A DNA stretch of 8,728 nt from MGR-bin208 sp043779285 (GTDB lineage Bacteria; Bacteroidota; Bacteroidia; Chitinophagales; Chitinophagaceae). The stretch lies in assembly GCA_043779285.1 (NCBI GenBank), contig JAYWEL010000186.1:1-8728 (forward strand), written 5' to 3'. Below, in pieces: positions 1-4,853 of this stretch (the stretch's first letter is position 1; each line of letters starts with the position of its first letter). The translations under genes and the position numbers were made by a program. The notes under the pieces were generated by a model. The model had not been told where the DNA came from, did not search any database, and saw only the letters and a list, made by a program, of their open reading frames with translations.

Positions 1-186
1 TTTTCTGCGGTATAATACCATCTAAGATTTACACATAGTCCCTGCCCGTCCGGTCAGGCGGGCGTTGGACTATTTAGTAAATCAAGATGGTATAATTTGC
101 CCGTAAACTTTATTGAGAAGGTCAAGCTCACCAATATTTGTTAAGATGATAAAACAACTTGTGTCGGCGATTATTTTTTTAGGCAT
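1..186 (-). pseudogene. DUF3368 / PIN-domain toxin, disrupted and partial
   Basis: The reading frame starts at ATG 186-184, overlapping the last 8 bases of the upstream antitoxin frame, and gives MPKKIIADTSCFIILTNIGE followed by LDLLNKVYGQIIPS before a TGA at 82-84, only 34 residues. The hydrophobic strand followed by DTS is the start of a PIN fold, in which the Asp is a metal-binding catalytic residue of these ribonucleases. The GELDLL..VYGQI run resembles the DUF3368 group that pairs with UPF0175 antitoxins (recognised from memory, not searched). Full-length members have roughly 150 residues. The frame breaks exactly where a hairpin element (17-88) begins. Beyond it, positions 8-1 continue in a compatible frame as P-Q-K, so the gene was probably interrupted by insertion and extends off the window. 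A functional nuclease is unlikely from this fragment. Confidence 0.7.
17..88. mobile_element. ~72-bp hairpin (MITE-like) element inserted in the PIN toxin
   Basis: The two ends form an imperfect inverted repeat: 17-41 pairs with 67-88, including perfect TAGTCC (36-41) against GGACTA (67-72). A GC-rich inner stem GCCCG (44-48)/CGGGC (59-63) sits at the tip. The unit is flanked by identical 8-mers GGTATAAT at 9-16 and 89-96, which could be a target-site duplication. However, the inverted-repeat similarity partly continues into them, so the exact boundary is uncertain. There is no room for a transposase. Removing the unit plus one 8-mer joins the toxin frame on both sides without a stop. This is inference from one copy. 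Confidence 0.5.
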
Positions 187-406
187 TAGCAACGTCTCTG
201 GTTAAATCAGAAGCCGGATAATTAAAAATAGAAACATTATATTTTCCCAATAATTCAGCAAAGGTTCGTTTTGTCAGTCCAACAACTTCTGCTGCTTGTC
301 CAAGTGAAAGTTTACCTTGTTCATAAAGCTGTGACGCTACGAGCATAGCAATCTCTCAATTATCTATTTCCAATGAGTCTGGTATATTTAAAGTCACTGT
401 TTTCAT
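179..406 (-). pseudogene. UPF0175 family antitoxin with in-frame TGA
   Basis: Translation from ATG 406-404 gives MKTVTLNIPDSLEIDN, a TGA at 358-356 (codon 17), then 58 further residues in the same frame (EIAMLVASQLYEQGKLSLGQ, then AAEVVGLTKRTFAELLGKYN, ending YPASDLTRDVANA) and TAA at 181-179. This matches the whole length of a UPF0175 protein (about 75 residues): an N-terminal beta strand, then a helix-turn-helix-like segment around GKLSLGQAAEVVGLTKRTFAELL. Members are commonly encoded upstream of a DUF3368/PIN toxin, as here, with the toxin start overlapping the stop. The TGA is one substitution from an Arg codon. TGA also ends a healthy gene nearby, so recoding is not expected. Reinitiation at ATG 346-344 could yield a 55-residue product lacking the N-terminal strand. 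It lies 54 bp downstream of the 461-1648 gene on the same strand. Confidence 0.8.
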
Positions 407-460
407 ATACCATATATAATAAAATTTAAAGAAGTTTTGAAGTGTTTAGAATAGTGCTGA

Positions 461-1648
461 TCAATTCACCGATTTTAAAACCCCATCCTGCTTTTTAATA
501 AAGTATAATTTTTTGTTCTCGAAATAATCCAGTGTCATGTTCTGGCGGTTGGTAAATACTGGCTGAATGTCGAAATCCCTGAAAACAGTATATTCTTTTC
601 GACTGATATTAGCCGGGAAATCATTTCTATATTCATTCAATAATTTAGCAAATCGCCAGATGGCTTCATAACCTCTAAATACCATGTCGGAAGGGCGGGC
701 ATACATGGTTGTGTTATAAAAATCAATAATTGATTGGCTTGTTTGATTTGACCTTCCATTATAAAAAGGTGTCGGATAAATGATCTCCAATCCTTTGTAT
801 TCAGCTGAATGGAATTCGGTTATGCCATCCCAGGTGGGCATACCCATAACAGCAACCGGATATTTTGAATTTAATGAAGCCAGAGCTTTACATAATTTTT
901 TTCCGAAATTCTCATCCAAACTACCGGCTAAGCAAAAATTGTTTTTTGTACTGTCCAGATGAGGAATCAAATCGGTTTCTGTGAAATTGGGATTCAGGTC
1001 AACATATTTGATTTTTAATGGGATACCCGTAGTTATTTTAGCATAGTCATTCAGGTAATTTTTCACCATATCTTCCATTCTCCCTTTTTGCCTGAAGACA
1101 ATCAAATTTTTTGTTACGTAATATTTTTGAATATGCTTGTAAATGGCTTCGCAATTAGTTTTCAACGTTGAGTTCAAAAGTACGAGGTAAGGATTATTTA
1201 CAACGCCTCCATCAAAAGGCAGGTTGGTATTTATTACCGGTACTTTTTTGAAAGCTGCATATTCGGCAAAACTGATTAATTCCTGTGCAGTAGTATGGAC
1301 AATAATCAGGTCTACTTTTTCCATTTCCCGACTGTTCAAAATCTGCGTAACAGATTTTGAAGAACGGGTATCATAAATAAATACATCAAAAGCCATTCCT
1401 TCTTTGTGCATCGAATCGAAAGCCAATTGTGCCCCGGTAATGAACTCTAAACCGGGGTTGATAAACTTTGGAAATTCTTTGCCATAGCGGTATTCATTAT
1501 TATTATCGTATGCCGAATCAAGAAAAATTGGGGCAAAAATAGCAATCTTTGGTTTAGCTATTATACCCGATCCGTTTTGCGCAAATAAATCATTCGCTTG
1601 CAAAAGCAAAATACAGAGGGTCATTAAAAGTGAACTATTTTTATTCAT
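461..1648 (-). CDS. secreted type 1 periplasmic-binding-fold protein (ABC substrate-binding-like)
   Basis: This is a 395-residue protein with an N-terminal signal peptide (hydrophobic LLMTLCILLLQANDLFA, probable cleavage near residues 23-24), so it is exported. The mature part starts with a strand PKIAIFAPIFLDSAYD, followed by FITGAQLAFDSM, VDLIIVHTTAQELISFAEYA, VPVINTNLPF, KNLIVFRQKGRMEDM and YPVAVMGMPTWDG. This alternating beta-alpha pattern with two lobes is that of type 1 periplasmic-binding proteins (the Leu/Ile/Val-binding and receptor-ligand fold). I see no permease or ATPase gene beside it, so a transport role is not shown; sensing or envelope binding is possible. In many Bacteroidota related proteins carry an N-terminal LysM domain, but here no LysM is visible. 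It lies downstream of guaA on the same strand, separated by 276 bp of repeats. The ligand is unknown. Confidence 0.7.
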   Translation of the reverse strand: MNKNSSLLMTLCILLLQANDLFAQNGSGIIAKPKIAIFAPIFLDSAYDNNNEYRYGKEFPKFINPGLEFITGAQLAFDSMHKEGMAFDVFIYDTRSSKSVTQILNSREMEKVDLIIVHTTAQELISFAEYAAFKKVPVINTNLPFDGGVVNNPYLVLLNSTLKTNCEAIYKHIQKYYVTKNLIVFRQKGRMEDMVKNYLNDYAKITTGIPLKIKYVDLNPNFTETDLIPHLDSTKNNFCLAGSLDENFGKKLCKALASLNSKYPVAVMGMPTWDGITEFHSAEYKGLEIIYPTPFYNGRSNQTSQSIIDFYNTTMYARPSDMVFRGYEAIWRFAKLLNEYRNDFPANISRKEYTVFRDFDIQPVFTNRQNMTLDYFENKKLYFIKKQDGVLKSVN

Positions 1649-1691
1649 TGATACGAAAATAATTTAGTCGCATGGCTTGTTATTCCATTTG

Positions 1692-1739
1692 GTTGATAAG
1701 TTGGTAGGTTGATAAGTTGATAAGTTAACTTGTTATCCA
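1692..1739. repeat. 8-bp tandem repeat GTTGATAA, left arm of a large inverted repeat
   Basis: Six consecutive octamers keep strict 8-bp phase: GTTGATAA, GTTGGTAG, GTTGATAA, GTTGATAA, GTTAACTT, GTTATCCA. The last two are diverged. The complement of the tract at 1819-1866 has the sister unit GTTGAGAA, so the two tracts face each other across the hairpin at 1750-1803. The stretch is non-coding, as an 8-bp period does not hold a reading frame. Confidence 0.8.
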
Positions 1740-1749
1740 GTAAACCCAT

Positions 1750-1803
1750 CCAATCCCGTCCGGACGACCGCCAGCCCGAAAGAATCATTCTGGCGGGGAT
1801 TGG
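1750..1803. repeat. REP-like GC-rich hairpin with CCCGTCCGGAC core
   Basis: CCAATCCC (1750-1757) plus CGCCAG (1769-1774) is the exact complement of CTGGCGGGGATTGG (1790-1803), a 14-bp perfect stem except that the left arm carries an extra 11 bases, GTCCGGACGAC (1758-1768). The loop is 1775-1789. It sits between guaA and the downstream minus-strand gene, where it could fold in the transcript and act as a 3' stabiliser or weak terminator; there is no T-run to make it a classical terminator. Confidence 0.75.
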
Positions 1804-1818
1804 ACAGGTATAACTCAG

Positions 1819-1920
1819 AACTTCTCAACTTCTCAACTTCTCAACTTCTCAACTCCTCAACTCCTCAACCTTCAACCCTCTAAACTCTCAACCCTAAACT
1901 CTCAACCCTCTCAACTCTCC
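1819..1920. repeat. 8-bp tandem repeat AACTTCTC, right arm of the inverted repeat
   Basis: Four exact AACTTCTC units (1819-1850) are followed by two AACTCCTC units (1851-1866), then by progressively irregular AACC/AAACTCTC variants up to the end of guaA at 1925. On the minus strand the unit reads GTTGAGAA, related to GTTGATAA of the left tract. The tract directly follows the guaA stop codon, so it lies in the guaA 3' untranslated region. Confidence 0.85.
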
Positions 1921-1924
1921 CTCA

Positions 1925-3460
1925 TTATTCCCACTCAATGGTAGCCGGCGGTTTGCTGCTGATATCGTATACAACCCGGTTTATTCCTTTTACATTATTG
2001 ATGATCTCGTTCGAAACATAAGCCAGGAATTCATAAGGTAAATGAGCCCAGTCGGCCGTCATGCCATCCACACTGGTTACTGCACGAATAGCTAACGTGT
2101 ACTCATACGTTCTTTCATCGCCCATCACACCTACACTTTTTACCGGTAACAAGATTGCACCGGCCTGCCAAACCGTTGCATACAGATGATGATCTTTTAA
2201 AGCTTTGGTATAAATATGGTCTGCATCTTGCAATAATTTTACTTTTTCTTCCGACACATCACCTAAAATCCTTATCGCCAAACCAGGGCCAGGAAAGGGA
2301 TGCCGGTCAATCATGTCAGATGGAAGCTCCATTTCTCGACCAACTCTTCTTACTTCATCTTTAAATAATAATCGCAAAGGTTCCACCAGTTTCAGATGCA
2401 TCGTATCGGGCAATCCACCTACATTGTGGTGCGACTTGATGGTTGCCGACGGACCATGTACAGACATGCTTTCTATAACGTCCGGATAAATAGTACCCTG
2501 CCCGAGAAAAGAAATATTTTCAATACGATGTGCTTCTTCCTGAAAAATATCGATGAAAAGCCCACCGATTATTTTCCGTTTTTCTTCCGGATCTGATTTG
2601 CCTGCTAAGCCATTGTAGAAACGTTGTTTGGCATCAATACCTTTTACGTTTAATCCTAAACGTGCATACATCTCCAGCACGTTTTCAAATTCATTTTTTC
2701 GTAAAACACCATTGTCTACAAAAATGCCAAAGAGCCGGTCACCTATGGCTTTATGAATAAGTGTTGCAGCAACTGTACTGTCCACACCACCACTTAATGC
2801 CATCACTACACGGCCATCACCGATTTGTTTTTTTATAGATTCTACCGCATCTGTAATAAAATGAGCTGGTGTCCAGTCCTGGGTACAACCACAGATGCTC
2901 ACTAAAAAATTACTGATCATTATTTTACCTTCGGTAGAATGATACACTTCCGGATGAAACTGAATGCCATATAAAGGAAAAGTTTCTGTACCCGTTTTTT
3001 TGAAAGCTGCAATCGGAATGCTTTCGGTTGTTGCCAATAGATCAAAGCCTTTCGGCAATTCCAGTATGGAGTCGGCATGGCTCATCCATACCTGGCTTTT
3101 TTCGGAAATATTATTAAGGAAGACATCCTTTTTTTTACGGATCATTTGTGCACGTCCATATTCCCGCTTACTGCTTTTTTCTACCCGTCCGCCAAAATGT
3201 TTTGCGGTTAGTTGTGCGCCATAACAAATACCTAAAACAGGTACCTGTTTTATAAGTGCTTCAATATTTATTTCGGGAGCATTTTCCTGGTTTACAGAAA
3301 AAGGAGAACCGGATAAGATGATTCCTTTCAAGTTTTTATCCAGTTCGAAACTTTTGTGATAAGGAATGATTTCACAATAAACATTAGCTTCCCGTACTAC
3401 CCGTGCAATCAATTGTGTGTATTGGGATCCGAAGTCGAGGATCAGTATTTTTTCCGTCAT
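1925..3460 (-). CDS. guaA: GMP synthase (glutamine-hydrolysing)
   Basis: GuaA converts XMP, ATP and glutamine to GMP in the last step of de novo guanine nucleotide synthesis, in the cytoplasm. The 511 residues cover all domains. The class I glutamine amidotransferase is N-terminal (ILDFGSQYTQLIAR at 7-20; nucleophile Cys79 in GICYGAQ; His169 and Glu171 in FHPEV). The ATP pyrophosphatase domain has the P-loop ALSGGVDSTV, with SGGVDS at 223-228. The C-terminal dimerisation domain contains RHPFPGPGLAIRILG and the typical ending SSKPPATIEWE. Length is normal (E. coli about 525). No motif is missing. The ATG at 3460 is the natural family start and lies only 7 bases downstream of a good -7 element, so the mRNA may be almost leaderless. 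8-bp-period repeats flank the gene on both sides. Confidence 0.98.
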   Translation of the reverse strand: MTEKILILDFGSQYTQLIARVVREANVYCEIIPYHKSFELDKNLKGIILSGSPFSVNQENAPEINIEALIKQVPVLGICYGAQLTAKHFGGRVEKSSKREYGRAQMIRKKKDVFLNNISEKSQVWMSHADSILELPKGFDLLATTESIPIAAFKKTGTETFPLYGIQFHPEVYHSTEGKIMISNFLVSICGCTQDWTPAHFITDAVESIKKQIGDGRVVMALSGGVDSTVAATLIHKAIGDRLFGIFVDNGVLRKNEFENVLEMYARLGLNVKGIDAKQRFYNGLAGKSDPEEKRKIIGGLFIDIFQEEAHRIENISFLGQGTIYPDVIESMSVHGPSATIKSHHNVGGLPDTMHLKLVEPLRLLFKDEVRRVGREMELPSDMIDRHPFPGPGLAIRILGDVSEEKVKLLQDADHIYTKALKDHHLYATVWQAGAILLPVKSVGVMGDERTYEYTLAIRAVTSVDGMTADWAHLPYEFLAYVSNEIINNVKGINRVVYDISSKPPATIEWE

Positions 3461-3467
3461 AGAGCTG

Positions 3468-3500
3468 CAAAGTTAAGGTTTCGCTTATTTATGGAAACAA
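3468..3500 (-). promoter_or_regulatory. guaA promoter (Bacteroidota-type)
   Basis: On the minus strand TAACTTTG (3475-3468) matches the Bacteroidota -7 consensus TAnnTTTG completely. TTG at 3500-3498 lies 22 bases upstream, close to the expected -33 position. The -7 box ends 7 bases before the ATG, implying a leader of only a few bases. The strand and motif fit are seen directly; the start site is inferred. Confidence 0.55.
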
Positions 3501-3527
3501 GTTCTATCTGTTTGAAGAAAAGGGATT

Positions 3528-3591
3528 AGTAGGAAAGTAGATAAGTAGAAAAGTGGGAAAGTAAGAAAGTTGATATGTTGATAAGTAGAAA
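3528..3591. repeat. degenerate 8-bp tandem repeat (AGTAGAAA/AGTTGATA)
   Basis: Eight successive octamers stay in phase: AGTAGGAA, AGTAGATA, AGTAGAAA, AGTGGGAA, AGTAAGAA, AGTTGATA, TGTTGATA, AGTAGAAA. They fill the divergent region between guaA and the lipoprotein gene, upstream of the guaA promoter. The AGTTGATA unit is the same as in the tract at 1692-1739. I see no coding potential. Confidence 0.75.
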
Positions 3592-3689
3592 GTAAAATTG
3601 TAGGTAGTATAAACAATTATTTCAACGTATTTGTAACTTCACTAAAGGTTTAAGCATCTTACCGTTTGTATTTTAGATCTGTTTTTTAA

Positions 3690-3710
3690 ATGAACAAAAA
3701 ATTGCCATGA
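3690..3710 (+). other. possible six-codon upstream ORF overlapping the lipoprotein start
   Basis: ATG at 3690 starts MNKKLP and stops at TGA 3708-3710, overlapping the lipoprotein ATG (3707) as ATGA. Its first three residues repeat those of the real protein (MNK). It could be a translation-coupled mini-ORF, or chance from an A-rich leader; no Shine-Dalgarno is present for either start. Confidence 0.25.
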
Positions 3711-4435
3711 ACAAATTATTATTGGTTTTAAGTTTTACTACAATCATCTTGTCTTCCTGTACATATAACTGTAATAATGGTAGAGGTAAAAAAGGGAATG
3801 GGAATATTGTTAGTCAGGAAGTGAGTGTAAACTCTTTTTCCGATTTGTCAATAAGTGGTGCATACCAGGTTTATTTAAAAAATGATTCCACATATTCAGT
3901 GCGTATCATGGCCGATGAAAATTTAATAGACCGGGTTTTGGTTAAAGAAGAAAATGGGGAATTAGTAATAAAAACCCAAATGGGCTTGAATCTTCGTCCC
4001 AGTCGCAGGATAAAAATTCACATCTCATCTCCCGAGTTTAATCGGGTTAAAGTTTCAGGCGCAGTCGACATTTTTGGGGAAGGTAAAATATCCGGAACCA
4101 ATGAATTGTCTATTAAATCAAGTGGTGCAACCCATGTTAAGTTGGATCTGGATGTGCCCAAAGTGCGGGTTGATATTTCGGGAGCCGGAGAAGTTAATCT
4201 TACCGGAGAAACCAGGGATTTTGACATTCAATCGAGTGGGGCAAGTGAGGTAAATTGTTTCGACTTAAAGGCTGAGAATATTAAATTAAAAATTTCGGGA
4301 GCCGGTGATGCAAAGGTTTTTTCCAGCGTATCGTTAGATGTAGTTATTCGAGGAGCAGGATCTGTGAAGTATAAAGGCAATGCCAGGGTGACTCAAAAAA
4401 TTTCGGGTGCAGGTTCATTAAAAAAAGTCAGTTAA
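3707..4435 (+). CDS. DUF2807 head-GIN domain lipoprotein
   Basis: This 242-residue protein has a lipoprotein signal peptide (MNKLLLVLSFTTIILSSC, lipobox LSSC with Cys18), so it should be lipid-anchored in the envelope. The mature part matches the head-GIN (DUF2807, putative auto-transporter adhesin) family. After F44-S-D-L comes the first turn SISGAYQVYL, then recurring Gly-Ala turns at residues 51, 118, 140, 159, 178, 198, 216 and 234. From 118 onward they recur every 18-20 residues, as expected for coils of a beta-helix (VKVSGAVD, IKSSGATH, VDISGAGE, IQSSGASE, LKISGAGD, VIRGAGS, KISGAGS). The biological role of the family is not established; adhesion or envelope structure is only suggested by the name. 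The gene stands alone on the plus strand, divergent from guaA and followed by a 394-bp repeat region. Confidence 0.85.
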   Translation: MNKLLLVLSFTTIILSSCTYNCNNGRGKKGNGNIVSQEVSVNSFSDLSISGAYQVYLKNDSTYSVRIMADENLIDRVLVKEENGELVIKTQMGLNLRPSRRIKIHISSPEFNRVKVSGAVDIFGEGKISGTNELSIKSSGATHVKLDLDVPKVRVDISGAGEVNLTGETRDFDIQSSGASEVNCFDLKAENIKLKISGAGDAKVFSSVSLDVVIRGAGSVKYKGNARVTQKISGAGSLKKVS

Positions 4436-4546
4436 TCTTACTCTTTATTTTTCTTGTATGGGGAATCAATTTTTAAAAAGTCTTTTAAAAGGGCTTCAAC
4501 CCCAATAATTGCTAGGCTAAAGCCTAAATAAACAAACTATTTTATC

Positions 4547-4593
4547 ACCGCTCTGAAGCCCGCCCGGATGAACTCCGTTCGGACGGGAGCGGT
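4547..4593. repeat. REP-like GC-rich hairpin
   Basis: ACCGCTC (4547-4553) and GAGCGGT (4587-4593) form a perfect 7-bp outer stem. Inside, CCCGCCCGGA (from 4560) partly pairs with TCCGTTCGGACGGG (4574-4587). The CCCGNCCGGA core is shared with the hairpins at 36-72 and 1750-1803, suggesting one family of dispersed elements. Confidence 0.65.
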
Positions 4594-4659
4594 GCAATGG
4601 ATGTAAATCAAAGCCCCAATAATTGCTTGGCTCATTCATTGATTCTCCATTTTTTCTTG

Positions 4660-4679
4660 CCCCGTTCTTTAGAACGGGG
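4660..4679. repeat. 20-bp inverted repeat CCCCGTTCTTTAGAACGGGG
   Basis: Arms CCCCGTTCT and AGAACGGGG pair perfectly around two central T residues (8-bp stem with a TTTA loop in RNA). No T-run follows on the plus strand, so it is not a classical intrinsic terminator, though it could weakly terminate or stabilise the lipoprotein transcript. Confidence 0.7.
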
Positions 4680-4825
4680 GAGAAATTAGCATTTATAAAA
4701 GGGCTTTAGCCCCAAAGAGTTCACTGCTGCTGTATCACCAACCATATTGAAAATGGGGTTGAACAATTTTAATTACGCCTTTATTTTCTGTTAGTTTTAG
4801 AATGATAAAGAAACCTTATTTTTAT

Positions 4826-4853
4826 AACGATGCTAAAAGGCATCGTTTTTTTT
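4826..4853 (+). terminator. terminator-like hairpin directly abutting the lipid kinase start codon
   Basis: AACGATGC (4826-4833) pairs perfectly with GCATCGTT (4840-4847) around a 6-base loop, and T residues run from 4846 to 4853. The kinase ATG follows immediately at 4854. This has all the parts of an intrinsic terminator for plus-strand transcription. It could end lipoprotein read-through, or act as an attenuator or leader hairpin for the kinase. Confidence 0.7.

Larger units (their letters stand above)
4436..4829. repeat. gene-free repeat cluster between lipoprotein and lipid kinase genes
   Basis: No credible ORF or RNA gene is visible in this stretch. It holds several short repeats. AAAAGGGCTTCAACCCC (4487-4503) and AAAAGGGCTTTAGCCCC (4697-4713) match at 15 of 17 positions. 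CCCCAATAATTGCTAGGCT (4500-4518) and its copy at 4615-4633 match at 18 of 19. TAGGCTAAAGCCTA (4513-4526) is an inverted repeat. The hairpins at 4547-4593 and 4660-4679 are listed separately. The GGGCTnnAnCCC and CCCGTTCTnnAGAACGGG types are, from memory, frequent dispersed intergenic motifs in Bacteroidota; their function is unknown. Confidence 0.7.

Noticed and set aside
356..358. TGA in the UPF0175 frame read as a recoded sense codon or selenocysteine.
   Set aside because: TGA is used as the normal stop at 461-463, the site is not a Cys/Sec position in the family, and no SECIS-like hairpin is evident. A nonsense mutation is simpler.
1819..1920. CRISPR array.
   Set aside because: The repeat unit is 8 bp with no unique spacers between units and no cas genes; it is a simple tandem repeat.
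2155..3224. Several plus-strand reading frames inside guaA.
   Set aside because: They lie antisense to a fully conserved guaA and show no family features.
4660..4679. Intrinsic terminator of the lipoprotein gene.
   Set aside because: The stem is good but no T-run follows on the plus strand and it is 224 bp past the stop codon; it fits a dispersed palindromic repeat better.
4830..4853. Upstream start for the lipid kinase (MLKGIVFF extension).
   Set aside because: That ATG lies inside the stem of a perfect terminator-like hairpin and adds residues outside the family pattern; ATG 4854 is better.
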